Assembly: GCF_001870205.1 (NCBI RefSeq)
Contig: NZ_CP017267.1
Coordinates: 298,501-362,500, forward strand
DNA length: 64,000 nt
Direction of reading: 5' to 3'
DNA from: Vagococcus teuberi
GTDB taxonomy: Bacteria > Bacillota > Bacilli > Lactobacillales > Vagococcaceae
Numbering within the stretch: the stretch's first letter is position 1; every line of letters starts with the position of its first letter. Positions 1 to 9,186 of the stretch are shown piece by piece. Position numbers and translations under genes: made by a program. The notes beneath the pieces are model-generated. The model saw nothing but the letters and a program-made list of their open reading frames with translations, made no database searches and was not told the DNA's origin.

Positions 1-78
1 ATTTTTTTGTGCTAAGAATTTTTTAGTCATTAAACATTGAGGGCAGTTATTTTTTGTGTACAGTGTGATTGTATTCAT
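1..78 (-). CDS. nrdH: NrdH-redoxin (glutaredoxin-like), 5' end only
   Basis: The reverse strand starts at an ATG ending at 78, behind an AGGAGG ribosome site (about 87-92), and reads MNTITLYTKNNCPQCLMTKK before leaving the window. The CPQC redox motif at residues 12-15 and the MxTITLYTKNxCPQC start are typical of NrdH, the small redoxin that reduces the class Ib ribonucleotide reductase NrdEF. Two NrdR boxes lie directly upstream, which supports the call and suggests an nrdHIEF operon off the left edge. Only 26 codons are visible. Confidence 0.85.
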   Translation of the reverse strand, partial: MNTITLYTKNNCPQCLMTKKFLAQKN

Positions 79-152
79 GAGTATTTCCTCCTAATTTGTT
101 CCCATAATATAAATACAAGTATAGCTTGAAATAAAAAAAAGTCAATAATTAA

Positions 153-199
153 ACACTAGATATTGTGTTTAAATTATTGAAAGCCACTAGTTATTGTGT
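153..199 (-). promoter_or_regulatory. Tandem NrdR boxes upstream of nrdH
   Basis: Two 16-bp partial palindromes, ACACTAGATATTGTGT (153-168) and CCACTAGTTATTGTGT (184-199), match the NrdR box pattern ACAxWATATxTWGTGT. Their starts are 31 bp apart, about three helical turns, which is the usual paired arrangement for cooperative NrdR binding. They lie between nrdH (reverse) and the next rightward gene, so they most likely repress the nrd operon. Confidence 0.8.
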
Positions 200-478
200 T
201 TTAGGACGGGTATATTTTTTCGTTCATCTACAATCTATCTATGACAACAGTCTCTAGTATAGACATAGACATAACAAAAGTAAATAGGAAAAACATCGAA
301 AAAATGGCAATTTTGTCGTGTGGTCGGACGAAACTCATAATCAGGGCACATTATGTTATCTATATAATATTAGATAGGATAAACGCTTTCTACAAATAGT
401 AGACATTTTAAAATACATACGTTATATTAAATGAACAAGATGTTTATCCCTCATTTTTTACAAAGAGGAGTGAATAAA
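200..478. other. Intergenic region between nrdH and a hypothetical gene
   Basis: AT-rich, with no convincing ORF. It must hold the promoter of the gene starting at 479. I saw no strong -35/-10 pair and no stable hairpin. An ATG at 431 is in frame with the downstream gene but has no ribosome site. Confidence 0.4.
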
Positions 479-1066
479 ATGAGAAGAGATGGTGGGGCAA
501 TGATAAATGAACATTTAGAAGAAGCAAATCGTTTATTTGAAGAAGCGATGAAGGAATCAACTAATAAAATAAATACATTTGAAAAGACATTTTGGTATAG
601 ACAATTAAGCTATTCAGAGCAAATGATATCACGACAAACGATACTGTATATTAGTGAGTACATGTTTGATTACCATTTTCAGACACTTAGTGAGTGGGAT
701 GAAGTAGCTTTACAAGATATTTTACTAGATATTTTTCCTCATGAAATTGTGGCTGGACCAAAATTTTTTGAGAAAGCTGTCATTGTATTAGTCAAGTTTT
801 TTGAATTTTTACACTATCACGAACAATACCCTCAAGGATTATCTCTTGCTAAAAAAACGAAAGGATTGTCCGATATGATATTAGTAGAAGTAGATTCATT
901 ATTGCGTCATTCACCAGAAGAGAATTTATTATCACTAGGTGAGGAGTTGGGACTTGATACAAGTAGTTTAGATGATATTGATTTCTTATATAAATTAGCT
1001 GAGGCTATTCAAGAAAAAGATGCTCGTTCTCAACGCATTGTGCCTATAAAGACACGTAGAATATAG
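479..1066 (+). CDS. Hypothetical cytoplasmic protein, about 195 aa
   Basis: I do not recognise this family. The ATG at 479 is chosen because AAGAGGAG lies 8 nt upstream; an in-frame ATG at 431 would add 16 residues without a ribosome site. The protein is acidic, apparently largely helical, has no signal peptide or membrane segment, and has a basic C-terminal tail (RSQRIVPIKTRRI). It stands alone between the nrd promoter region and a tRNA gene, with no functional context. Confidence 0.65.
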   Translation: MRRDGGAMINEHLEEANRLFEEAMKESTNKINTFEKTFWYRQLSYSEQMISRQTILYISEYMFDYHFQTLSEWDEVALQDILLDIFPHEIVAGPKFFEKAVIVLVKFFEFLHYHEQYPQGLSLAKKTKGLSDMILVEVDSLLRHSPEENLLSLGEELGLDTSSLDDIDFLYKLAEAIQEKDARSQRIVPIKTRRI

Positions 1067-1075
1067 TATAAATTC

Positions 1076-1104
1076 TTGCGAGAAAAAATAACTAGTGATA
1101 TAAT
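1076..1104 (+). promoter_or_regulatory. Promoter of tRNA-Lys
   Basis: TTGCGA (1076-1081), a 17-bp spacer, then a perfect TATAAT (1099-1104), 19 bp before the tRNA 5' end. This fits a strong vegetative sigma-A promoter for the tRNA. Confidence 0.75.
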
Positions 1105-1122
1105 AATTTTGTTCATTTCTTA

Positions 1123-1195
1123 GGGCTGTTAGCTCAGTTGGTAGAGCAACGGACTCTTAATCCGTGGGTCATGGGTTCGAACCCCCTACAGCCCA
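1123..1195 (+). tRNA. tRNA-Lys (anticodon CUU)
   Basis: A 73-nt cloverleaf: acceptor GGGCTGT pairs with ACAGCCC, followed by the discriminator A; the D arm is AGCTCAGTTGGTAGAGC; the anticodon stem ACGGA/TCCGT encloses the loop CTCTTAA with anticodon CTT at 1156-1158; the T arm contains GGTTCGAACC. CCA is not encoded. It is a single-gene unit with its own promoter and terminator, and no integrase or repeated 3' end is nearby. Confidence 0.95.
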
Positions 1196-1205
1196 TTTTT
1201 AGAAG

Positions 1206-1257
1206 AAAAACGTTGATATATGCATTTGTTAAAATGCTTGTCTATCAGCGTTTTTTT
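1206..1257 (+). terminator. Intrinsic terminator after tRNA-Lys
   Basis: AAAACGTTGATA pairs with TATCAGCGTTTT (one G-T pair), with an inner GCATTT/AAATGC stem, followed by a run of seven T. Confidence 0.8.
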
Positions 1258-1369
1258 ATTTTATTAAGAGAGTAAGGAAATGAGATACAAATAATAGAAA
1301 AAGGTTTTTAGTACGTGAAAGAAGTCTTTAATGGTATAATAGGTTGTAAAGAGATGGAGGATGATGAGC

Positions 1370-1678
1370 ATGAAGAAATCAACAAAATGTGTCATGGCAG
1401 CAACTGGTATCGCTAGTGTTATCGTGATAACTAAATTAACAAAAAAAGGAATTGAAAAAACATCAGAGTCTGTGAATCGTTTGAAGTATAGATTACTAGT
1501 AAAAGATAAATTACAGGATAATCAAAATCTTTTAGCTATTGTAGATGATTTAGATGATGATGAGTTAAAAACAATGGTAAACGTCTTCGAACGTTTAGAA
1601 ACAGAGCCAACAGATCGTCATATTGAGTCTTACTTAAAATCAAAAATAGATGCAATAAAATCTCACAACAAATCATAA
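1370..1678 (+). CDS. Small membrane-anchored hypothetical protein (102 aa)
   Basis: The ATG at 1370 is preferred because the GATGGAGG ribosome site ends 9 nt upstream; the in-frame ATGs at 1361 and 1364 are too close. Residues about 5-22 form a hydrophobic segment (CVMAATGIASVIVIT), followed by a charged helical cytoplasmic domain with an acidic DDLDDDEL stretch. No family is recognised. It is monocistronic, with a terminator directly behind it. The one-segment anchor with a soluble tail would suit an envelope-associated accessory protein, but that is only inference. Confidence 0.65.
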   Translation: MKKSTKCVMAATGIASVIVITKLTKKGIEKTSESVNRLKYRLLVKDKLQDNQNLLAIVDDLDDDELKTMVNVFERLETEPTDRHIESYLKSKIDAIKSHNKS

Positions 1679-1710
1679 TAAAACAATTAAAATAACAGAG
1701 AACACAAAAA

Positions 1711-1737
1711 AAGTTGAGAATGATCTCAACTTTTTTT
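1711..1737 (+). terminator. Intrinsic terminator
   Basis: A perfect stem AAGTTGAGA/TCTCAACTT around a 4-nt loop, followed by seven T, closes the preceding gene. Confidence 0.85.
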
Positions 1738-2115
1738 GCTTCAGTAAGACTAGACTTTGTAAGGGAAGGGGAAACCTAGTCTAACGTCAATTGTTAGCCG
1801 AATAAATTAAATGAATTAATTTATACATTAATTTTAAGTCATATGTAGGAAAGTAACAATGAAAAAGGAGAAGATAGATAAATAACACAGATTATAATGT
1901 TTATAAACATTGATAAATCAACCAATCTAGACTTATCATTTTTTTCTTATACATATGCAAAATACCGAAATTAAATAAGTGATATTTACTGAAAATAATC
2001 ATAAAAGTATGAAAAAAATCAGAAAATCTCAAATGTTTTTTAAGTATTCAAAATGTTGTATAATAAAAAAGACGACTTTATAGAAATGAAGAAAAATAAA
2101 GGATGGTGACGGATA
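1738..2115 (+). promoter_or_regulatory. Upstream region of walR
   Basis: A 378-bp AT-rich region with no ORF. The best promoter element is a perfect TATAAT at 2059-2064, 51 bp before the walR start, with no clear -35. AGACTAG and CTAGTCT near 1746-1782 form a short inverted repeat of unknown meaning. Confidence 0.4.
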
Positions 2116-2820
2116 GTGAAAAAAATATTAGTTGTAGATGATGAGAAGCCAATTTCAGATATAGTAAAATTTAATTTAACAAAAGAAGGATATGAAGTAT
2201 TCACCGCATTTGATGGTGAAGAAGCCGTAGAGATGGTGGATGAAGTGACACCTGATTTAATTATTTTAGATTTGATGTTACCTAAAAAAGATGGTCTAGA
2301 GGTATGTCGTGATGTCCGTAAAAAATATGATACGCCGATAATTATGGTAACAGCCAAGGACTCTGAAATTGATAAAGTATTAGGCTTAGAGCTTGGAGCT
2401 GACGATTATGTAACCAAACCATTTTCTAATCGTGAACTAGTGGCACGTGTAAAAGCAAATTTACGTCGTCATGACAACACGACAGCTAAATTAGAATATA
2501 CGCCAAATAATGAGTTGACGATTGGTGTATTAACCATTCATCCAGATGCGTATGTTGTTTCAAAACGTGGTGAAACAATTGAGTTGACTCATCGTGAATT
2601 TGAATTATTACATTATTTGGCTAAACACATTGGTCAAGTTATGACACGTGAACATTTGCTTCAAACAGTTTGGGGCTATGATTATTTTGGTGATGTGCGT
2701 ACAGTAGACGTGACAGTGAGACGTTTAAGAGAAAAAATCGAAGACAATGCAAGTCACCCAAATTGGTTGATTACACGACGCGGTGTTGGTTATTACCTTA
2801 GAAATCCAGAACAAGATTAG
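2116..2820 (+). CDS. walR: Essential response regulator WalR (YycF/VicR)
   Basis: OmpR/PhoB-type response regulator of 234 aa. The receiver domain (about 1-120) has the acidic pair D8-D9, phospho-acceptor D52 in IILDLMLP, and K101-type switch residues in DYVTKPF. The winged-helix DNA-binding domain (about 130-232) includes the [20 protein letters not shown] recognition region. With WalK it controls cell-wall hydrolases and wall turnover in Firmicutes. It starts at GTG 2116 behind AAAGGATGG and abuts walK. The walRKHIJ order that follows makes the identification secure. Confidence 0.97.
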   Translation: MKKILVVDDEKPISDIVKFNLTKEGYEVFTAFDGEEAVEMVDEVTPDLIILDLMLPKKDGLEVCRDVRKKYDTPIIMVTAKDSEIDKVLGLELGADDYVTKPFSNRELVARVKANLRRHDNTTAKLEYTPNNELTIGVLTIHPDAYVVSKRGETIELTHREFELLHYLAKHIGQVMTREHLLQTVWGYDYFGDVRTVDVTVRRLREKIEDNASHPNWLITRRGVGYYLRNPEQD

Positions 2821-4659
2821 GTGAATCGTATAATGAAAAAAAAGAGAACGCCCTTTTTTTCATCTGTTCACTTTAAAATTGCTTTAGTTTTTGTGCTTTT
2901 GTTGATGATTTCAATTGAGATTATCGGAGCAATTTTTATTCGTGTACTAGAAACATCAACCATTCAAACGTTTGAAGAAAATGTCACCAATCAAGTGGAG
3001 ACTCTAGCGACGAATCTAAGTTCTGAAATCAGCAAAAAAGATGATTCACAACAAGAATCAAATTTAAAGCGAATATTGGATGAATTTTCTAAAAATGATA
3101 TTTTGGAAGTTCGTTTAGTAGATGACAAAGGGATTGTAATTGCAACAAGTGACCCGAATCTTCAAGGGGATGTCGGAAAGAAAAATGATTACGAATTGTT
3201 TAATTCATTTAATCAGAAAAAAGAAGAGCGGACAGATCCTCAAACAGGGCAACGAGTGTTTATTAATATTGAACAAATTTACTCGCCGACTGGAGATACC
3301 GTTATTGGTTCGCTTTATGTCAAAAGTAATATTGAAAGTAAGTATCAACAAGTCAGTGACATCACGTTGATTTTCTTCTATGCTTCCATGATTGCATTAG
3401 TTTTTACTTTGATTATCGCACTACTTGTGTCTCGAACTATTACAAAGCCAATTGGTGAGATGAAACAGCAAGCAGATCGCATTGCTAATGGTGACTATTC
3501 CGGTCAAGTAGAAGTCTATGGGAAAGATGAGTTAGGCCAATTAGGTGAAACTTTTAATGAACTGTCTTATCGTGTTAAAGAAACGCAAGAAACGATGGAT
3601 GCGGAACGTCGAAGGTTAGATAGCGTACTGACTCATATGTCAGATGGTGTTATTGGGACTGATAGGCGAGGGAATATCATTTTGATCAATGATACCGCAC
3701 TGAACTTACTTCGAATTGGGACAGAAGATGTGATTAACCAATCCATTTTAGACCTTTTAAAATTAGGTGATGAATATAGTTTTAGAGATTTACTAGAAGT
3801 TCAAGAAGATGTATTACTAGACTTTAGTGAAGATTTTCAAGAAACAACCTTGATACGTGCTGAATTTTCGATGATTCGCCGAGAGTCTGGTTTCATTAGT
3901 GGTTTGGTGTGTGTACTACATGACGTAACCAAAAAAGAAAAAGATGAAGAAGAACGCCGTCAATTTGTATCAAATGTATCACACGAATTAAGAACACCAT
4001 TGACAAGTATGAAGAGTTACATTGAAGCTTTATTAGATGGTGCGTGGCAAGAGCCAGAAGTTGCTCCACAATTTTTAAAAGTCACACAAGAAGAGACAAA
4101 CCGCATGATTCGCATGATTAATGACTTACTGCAATTATCCCGAATGGATGCTAACAAAATTGAGTTACAAAAAGAATTAGTCAACTTAAACGAGATGTTT
4201 AATTACGTGCTAGATCGTTTTGATATGGTCATTAAAGATAGTGAAAAGAATTATGTGATTAAACGAGAATTTACTCAGCGTGCCATTTGGGTAGATATTG
4301 ACACAGATAGAATGATTCAAGTACTAGATAATATTTTAAATAATGCCATGAAATATTCGCCAGATGGGGGAACGATTACTTGTCGCTTGCTTGAAACACA
4401 CAAAAATGTCGTATTAAGTATTTCTGATGAAGGATTAGGTATTCCAAAACAAAATCTTGGCAGAGTGTTTGATCGCTTTTTCCGTGTTGATAAAGCGCGC
4501 TCCCGTGCAATGGGTGGTTCTGGTTTAGGACTGGCTATATCAAAAGAATCAATACTAGCGCATGGTGGAAATATTTGGGCAGAAAGCGAAGAGAATAAAG
4601 GTTCGACATTTTTTATTTCACTACCTTATGAACCTTACGAGGAGGATCTATGGGAATGA
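2821..4659 (+). CDS. walK: Essential sensor histidine kinase WalK (YycG/VicK)
   Basis: A 612-aa membrane kinase. TM1 (about 15-40), an extracytoplasmic sensor domain (to about 180), TM2 (about 182-205), HAMP (about 206-258), PAS (about 265-370), HisKA with phospho-accepting H388 in NVSHELRTPLTS, then HATPase_c with the N box DNILNNAMKYS and G boxes SDEGLGIP and GGSGLGLAI. The two-TM enterococcal/staphylococcal layout is complete. GTG 2821 follows the walR stop directly; ATG 2833 is an equally plausible start, with TAGGTGA upstream. WalK phosphorylates WalR in response to wall signals. Confidence 0.97.
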   Translation: MNRIMKKKRTPFFSSVHFKIALVFVLLLMISIEIIGAIFIRVLETSTIQTFEENVTNQVETLATNLSSEISKKDDSQQESNLKRILDEFSKNDILEVRLVDDKGIVIATSDPNLQGDVGKKNDYELFNSFNQKKEERTDPQTGQRVFINIEQIYSPTGDTVIGSLYVKSNIESKYQQVSDITLIFFYASMIALVFTLIIALLVSRTITKPIGEMKQQADRIANGDYSGQVEVYGKDELGQLGETFNELSYRVKETQETMDAERRRLDSVLTHMSDGVIGTDRRGNIILINDTALNLLRIGTEDVINQSILDLLKLGDEYSFRDLLEVQEDVLLDFSEDFQETTLIRAEFSMIRRESGFISGLVCVLHDVTKKEKDEEERRQFVSNVSHELRTPLTSMKSYIEALLDGAWQEPEVAPQFLKVTQEETNRMIRMINDLLQLSRMDANKIELQKELVNLNEMFNYVLDRFDMVIKDSEKNYVIKREFTQRAIWVDIDTDRMIQVLDNILNNAMKYSPDGGTITCRLLETHKNVVLSISDEGLGIPKQNLGRVFDRFFRVDKARSRAMGGSGLGLAISKESILAHGGNIWAESEENKGSTFFISLPYEPYEEDLWE

Positions 4660-5951
4660 GTAAATTAGGAGAGAATCTGTTAAAAATTAGTGTCATTTTA
4701 ATGGTGCTGCTCAGTTTGTTTTTGTCTTGGAAGATATGGACAAAACCTGCTAATCATCAGTTTCAAGACAGAACAGATAAAGTAAAAGCCGTTATCCAGA
4801 AAAAAGAGATGACAGAAGTCTATATGCCAACTAAGTTATTCTATCATCATGGAAGTGGTGATCACTTTCTATATACTAATAAAGAATCAACTATGAAGAG
4901 TTTACATGAGAAAATTGTCTCATTAGGATTTGGCTCATCAAAAGTGTTATCAACAGCAGAGATAACTAATTTGACAACAAAACGGGATTTATTTAATTTG
5001 GTATATCCTAGTCCAATACCAATATCGTTGTTTATTAATATGAATAACGTGTCAGCGACTTTACCCCATGATAGTAAGAATTTTCTGTTTAATTGGTTGG
5101 TGATGTCATTAGATGATAATAAATTGTACTTTGTTGATTATAAGAATAAAACGGGTATTGAATTTGATATTAAAGGGAATATAGCAAGTATAGCCTCTAT
5201 ACTAGATGCTGAGAGTAATAATTATGTTACTGCTATTTTACCAACAGATGAGCTAAATTATGCTGGTATTTATTATTTAGCAGACAGTACGAAACTTAAA
5301 ACGTATAGTTATATTATCGCAACTCAGTCATTTACAACGTTTTCTCGTGGATTCTTTAATCAACCTAATGATCTATTTTCAAATGAAGGAGAAAATTTAA
5401 GTTTATCCAATAGTGAGGGCGAGTCTTTGACAATTGATAGTAAGACTGGTGAGGTGAATTATTTCGGTAAACTAAAACAAGATCATTCAGAAAGTATTAA
5501 CGAATTGTATTATGAAACTTTTCAATATGTAGAAGATATGGGTTCCTCTTTAGGGAATTTGCGCTATTTTTCTGATACAGGGAATGAAGTAATCTATCGA
5601 AATTATGTTGAGGGATTTCCAGTATTTGGCGATAATATGAAAGGTAGCATGGCTGCGACGGTACAAAACAAAAACGTGTTTATTAAAGCAAATCAAGATA
5701 CTTTACAGATACCGCTACCTTCAGATGATTCTGTGACACTTGTACCTACGCAAGAAGTGGTAGATAGCTTAATTAATAAGGGTGTGGATATGTCAAAAGT
5801 ATCCGATATTCAGATTGGATATAAATGGCAACAAAATAAAGAAACACAGCAAGCCATTGATTTGGTCCCTTCTTGGTATGTGAATTATGACAATATGTGG
5901 ATGACACAAGAAAAGTTGGAGAGCATATTGGTTAAAGGAGGCCATTCTTAA
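4650..5951 (+). CDS. walH: WalRK regulatory membrane protein WalH (YycH)
   Basis: 433 aa with one N-terminal transmembrane segment (about 10-29) and a large extracellular domain, the known topology of YycH. YycH and YycI contact WalK in the membrane and tune its activity. The gene overlaps walK by 10 nt and is followed by walI with a 1-nt overlap, so expression is coupled. AGGAGG (4640-4645) serves ATG 4650 or, with better spacing, ATG 4656 (MSKLGENLLK). The assignment rests on position and topology more than on motifs. Confidence 0.9.
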   Translation: MGMSKLGENLLKISVILMVLLSLFLSWKIWTKPANHQFQDRTDKVKAVIQKKEMTEVYMPTKLFYHHGSGDHFLYTNKESTMKSLHEKIVSLGFGSSKVLSTAEITNLTTKRDLFNLVYPSPIPISLFINMNNVSATLPHDSKNFLFNWLVMSLDDNKLYFVDYKNKTGIEFDIKGNIASIASILDAESNNYVTAILPTDELNYAGIYYLADSTKLKTYSYIIATQSFTTFSRGFFNQPNDLFSNEGENLSLSNSEGESLTIDSKTGEVNYFGKLKQDHSESINELYYETFQYVEDMGSSLGNLRYFSDTGNEVIYRNYVEGFPVFGDNMKGSMAATVQNKNVFIKANQDTLQIPLPSDDSVTLVPTQEVVDSLINKGVDMSKVSDIQIGYKWQQNKETQQAIDLVPSWYVNYDNMWMTQEKLESILVKGGHS

Positions 5952-6784
5952 TGGATTTTAGACGAGTTGAAGGCATCTTTTTCATTGTATTTTTATTTTT
6001 AAATATGTTTTTATATTATATTTACCAAGAAGGTAGAGATACACAAGACTATATTTCAACAGGAAGTATTTCCGAAAATTTAGAAGAACGTTTAAAAGCT
6101 GATCACATAGAAGTTCCTGATAATTTGTCAAAAGTAAAGAAAGAGGGGTACTATTTATCAGCTGAAGAAGATGAGTTAGTTGATGATGCACGTGAACAAT
6201 TAAAAGACCAATCTTGGCAAGTGAATAATCATCAATTAACGAGTCAGGTCTTAGTGCAACCTGATACGATTGTGAGAAAATCAAAAGATATGGAGTCTGT
6301 TAATCAATTTATTAGAGGATCATCTAATGTTTTATATGGAAAAGATTATGTATTAAATAAAGAAGAAACCATTCCTTTTAAAAATTATATCTATAATCAA
6401 ACATATGAGGGAATTCCATTTTATGATGAAACTTCCCAGTTATCTATTGTTATATCACAAGAAAAGTCAGAGAGTAATCAAATAACAAGCTATAAACAAA
6501 CCCATATCAGCCGAATTGAACCATTAAGAGAAGTACAAAGTGTGATTTCTGAAAGAGATGCGATTATTAGTTTGTATACAAATAACCGTATCCAATCAGG
6601 TGATAAAGTGAAGTGGCTACATCTAGGTTACACGCGTATTTTTACCGTTAGAGGGAAAAATGTGTACATTCCAGCGTGGTTTGTTTCAGTTGAAAGTAGT
6701 AAAAACGTGACACAAACAGAACGAATTAATGCATTTACGAATGCGATAATTTCTTCATCTGTGTCTGAGGTGATTAATAAGTAG
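5951..6784 (+). CDS. walI: WalRK regulatory membrane protein WalI (YycI)
   Basis: 277 aa: a short cytoplasmic tail, one transmembrane helix (about 9-24, FFIVFLFLNMFLYYIY) and an extracellular domain, as in YycI. The ATG overlaps the last base of walH and follows AAAGGAGG, so it is translated with it. YycI works with YycH as a membrane partner of WalK. Length and order match the family. Confidence 0.9.
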   Translation: MDFRRVEGIFFIVFLFLNMFLYYIYQEGRDTQDYISTGSISENLEERLKADHIEVPDNLSKVKKEGYYLSAEEDELVDDAREQLKDQSWQVNNHQLTSQVLVQPDTIVRKSKDMESVNQFIRGSSNVLYGKDYVLNKEETIPFKNYIYNQTYEGIPFYDETSQLSIVISQEKSESNQITSYKQTHISRIEPLREVQSVISERDAIISLYTNNRIQSGDKVKWLHLGYTRIFTVRGKNVYIPAWFVSVESSKNVTQTERINAFTNAIISSSVSEVINK

Positions 6785-6796
6785 TCAGTAGGAAGG

Positions 6797-7612
6797 ATGC
6801 ATGTCGTAGTGTCAGAAACAAGTTTTAATATCAGTGTACTTGCTAGTGGGAGTACCGGAAATTCATTATATATTGAGACTGCTCAACGAAAAATCTTAGT
6901 TGATGCAGGTCTTAGTGGAAAAAAAATCACCAGTTTATTAGCTTCCATAAACCGTTCACCAGAAGATTTAGATGCGATACTAGTGACACATGAACATAGA
7001 GATCACATTCATGGGGTGGGAGTATTAGCTAGAAAATATAATCTAGATATTTATGCGAATGAATTAACTTGGCAAGCAATGGAAAAAAATATTGGGAATG
7101 TACCATTTGAACAACGAAATATTTTTGATATGGGAAAAGTCATGACTTTAGGAGATATGGATATCGAAAGTTTTGGTGTATCACATGATGCCATAGCTCC
7201 ACAGTTTTATCGTTTTTACAAAGGTAATAAATCATTTGTAATTTTAACAGATACTGGCTATTGTAGTGAACAAGTTAAAGGTGTGATAAAAAATGCAGAC
7301 GCGTATTTATTAGAAAGTAATCATGATCCAAATATGTTGCGTATGGGCCGATACCCATGGAATACTAAGCAGCGTATACTAGGGGATAAAGGGCATTTGT
7401 CTAATGAAGATGGTGCGTTAACTGCTACAGAAATCATTGGTGATCGGACGAAACATATTTATCTTGGGCATTTAAGTAAAGAGAATAATATGAAAGAACT
7501 AGCTAATATGACAGTCACAGGAATTTTACAGCAGCATGATATTGATGCGGGCGGACAAGTAAAAATTATGGATACCGATCCAGATAAAGCATGTGATTTG
7601 TTTGCGATATAA
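6797..7612 (+). CDS. walJ: WalJ (YycJ/VicX) metallo-beta-lactamase-fold hydrolase
   Basis: About 271 aa. The binuclear metal motif HEHRDH (H65, H67, D69, H70) follows a conserved LASGSTGNS N-terminus, and TDTGYC and LLESNHD add further ligands. YycJ-family proteins are soluble MBL-fold nuclease-like hydrolases encoded last in the wal operon; the precise substrate is not settled. ATG 6797 touches GGAAGG (6791-6796), so GTG 6809 (MSETSFNISVLASG) is the more likely true start. Confidence 0.95.
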   Translation: MHVVVSETSFNISVLASGSTGNSLYIETAQRKILVDAGLSGKKITSLLASINRSPEDLDAILVTHEHRDHIHGVGVLARKYNLDIYANELTWQAMEKNIGNVPFEQRNIFDMGKVMTLGDMDIESFGVSHDAIAPQFYRFYKGNKSFVILTDTGYCSEQVKGVIKNADAYLLESNHDPNMLRMGRYPWNTKQRILGDKGHLSNEDGALTATEIIGDRTKHIYLGHLSKENNMKELANMTVTGILQQHDIDAGGQVKIMDTDPDKACDLFAI

Positions 7613-7615
7613 GTA

Positions 7616-7660
7616 AAAAGACTCAACTAGAAAATACTTTTCTAGTTGAGTCTTTTTTTT
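7616..7660. terminator. Bidirectional terminator between walJ and htrA
   Basis: A long perfect stem, AAAAGACTCAACTAGAAAA paired with TTTTCTAGTTGAGTCTTTT around a 3-nt loop, with A and T runs outside. It serves both convergent genes and overlaps the last bases of htrA. Confidence 0.9.
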
Positions 7661-9023
7661 AGTTAAATGGATTAGTACGTGTACTTTGTTCAGTTTGTTG
7701 TTGATCTTGTGCTTTTTTCTGTTGTTCTTGTAATTTGCTAGAGTCTGCAGTTAAGTTGACAGTTGTTTTTGCTTCTTTGCCACTGCGGTAATAAGTTAGT
7801 TCCATTTTATCACCAATTTTTTTAGCGTATAAAATAGATTGTAATTCAGCAGTACTTGAAATGTCTTTACCATCAACTTGTGTGATAACGTCATATTGTT
7901 TTAATCCAGCTTCTTCAGCAGGAGTATCTTTTTCAACTGAAGCCACCACAACACCATTAGTGATTTTATCATCTAGTTTTAAAACATTTTTCTTGTCTTC
8001 AGCATTTAATAGGTTTAAGTTGACCATCTTGATTCCTAACATAGGACGAGCGACAGATTTACCTTGCTCAAGTTGATTAATGATATTAACAACTTCATTA
8101 CTTGGAATAGCAAATCCCATACCTTCAGCACTCACACCAGAAGCTGCTTGAGCAATTTTACTTGAATTGATTCCAATAACTTGTCCAGCAGTATTGATCA
8201 AAGCACCACCAGAGTTACCTGGGTTAATCGCCGCATCTGTTTGAATAGCTTTACTGTTAATAATCGCACCATCAGATGTTTGATTAGTAATCATACGATC
8301 TTTAGCTGAGATAATCCCTTGAGAGACAGAGTTTGCAAAAGTTGAACCAAGGGGAGACCCAATTGCTAAAACAGTTTCTCCAACTTTGATGTTGTTTGAG
8401 TTACCAAATTCAGCAATAGTTGTCACATCTTTATCAGAAATTTCCAACACAGCTAAGTCACTATATGTATCTGTTCCAACGATTTTCGCATCTGCTTTTT
8501 TACCATTATTTAACATGATACTAACTGCATCTGCGCCAGCAACAACGTGATTATTTGTTACAATATATGCTTTACCGTTGTCTTTACGATAGATAACGCC
8601 ACTACCTTCTCCAGCTTCTTGTAATTCTCCTTCAGTATTTTCAGTATTTGATGAGCGACCAAATATTTTTTCTATTTCAGATAGTTGAGAATCACTTTTT
8701 TGTAATGTTGTAACAGATACAACAGCATTTTCAACTTTTTCAACTGCTTTTGTTACTTCAGATTCAACATTGACCTTAACGTTACTAACTGTTGTTTTTC
8801 CTTTTTCAACAGTTGTTGTATTATTAGTTGCAGGGGTAGAACTAGTATTGTTTTGACCGTTAATATAAGTGTAACCACCAACAACCAGTAATCCTCCTAG
8901 TGCACCAGCAGCTAAAGAAATACCAAATCGTTTAAAAACTGATTGTTTTTGAGTAGATTGATTATTATTTTTATGTACAGATTCTCTTTTTTGTTCTTCG
9001 TTTGGTGTGACGTCTTTTCTCAT
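7659..9023 (-). CDS. htrA: HtrA/DegP-like membrane-anchored serine protease
   Basis: About 454 aa: a cytoplasmic N-terminus, one transmembrane helix (ISLAAGALGGLLVVGGY), a low-complexity linker, a trypsin-like domain with triad motifs TNNHVVAG (His), YSDLAVLE (Asp) and NPGNSGGAL (Ser), and a C-terminal PDZ domain (GVVVASVEKDTPAEEAGL). It degrades misfolded exported proteins at the membrane. GGAGG (9033-9037 on the reverse strand) is 9 nt from the ATG ending at 9023; the in-frame ATG ending at 9032 touches it and is rejected. Confidence 0.95.
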   Translation of the reverse strand: MRKDVTPNEEQKRESVHKNNNQSTQKQSVFKRFGISLAAGALGGLLVVGGYTYINGQNNTSSTPATNNTTTVEKGKTTVSNVKVNVESEVTKAVEKVENAVVSVTTLQKSDSQLSEIEKIFGRSSNTENTEGELQEAGEGSGVIYRKDNGKAYIVTNNHVVAGADAVSIMLNNGKKADAKIVGTDTYSDLAVLEISDKDVTTIAEFGNSNNIKVGETVLAIGSPLGSTFANSVSQGIISAKDRMITNQTSDGAIINSKAIQTDAAINPGNSGGALINTAGQVIGINSSKIAQAASGVSAEGMGFAIPSNEVVNIINQLEQGKSVARPMLGIKMVNLNLLNAEDKKNVLKLDDKITNGVVVASVEKDTPAEEAGLKQYDVITQVDGKDISSTAELQSILYAKKIGDKMELTYYRSGKEAKTTVNLTADSSKLQEQQKKAQDQQQTEQSTRTNPFN

Positions 9024-9186
9024 AGATGTCATCCTCCTTTTAGTTTATGTTTAACTTGAACTTATTATAAGATAAGATTGAGTCATTAGTCTAATTTTAA
9101 TGACCATAATTGAACAATACTTGAAAATCTTAAGATATTTTTTTAAACTATGAAGAAATGATGAATTTAAGGAAAAAGTATGAAGT

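Noticed and set aside
1123..1195. tRNA-Lys as an integration site
   Set aside because: No integrase and no repeated tRNA 3' end were found near it.
7861..8076. Long reverse-frame ORFs over htrA and other core genes
   Set aside because: They lack ribosome sites and domain signatures and lie opposite well-supported genes; regarded as chance ORFs.
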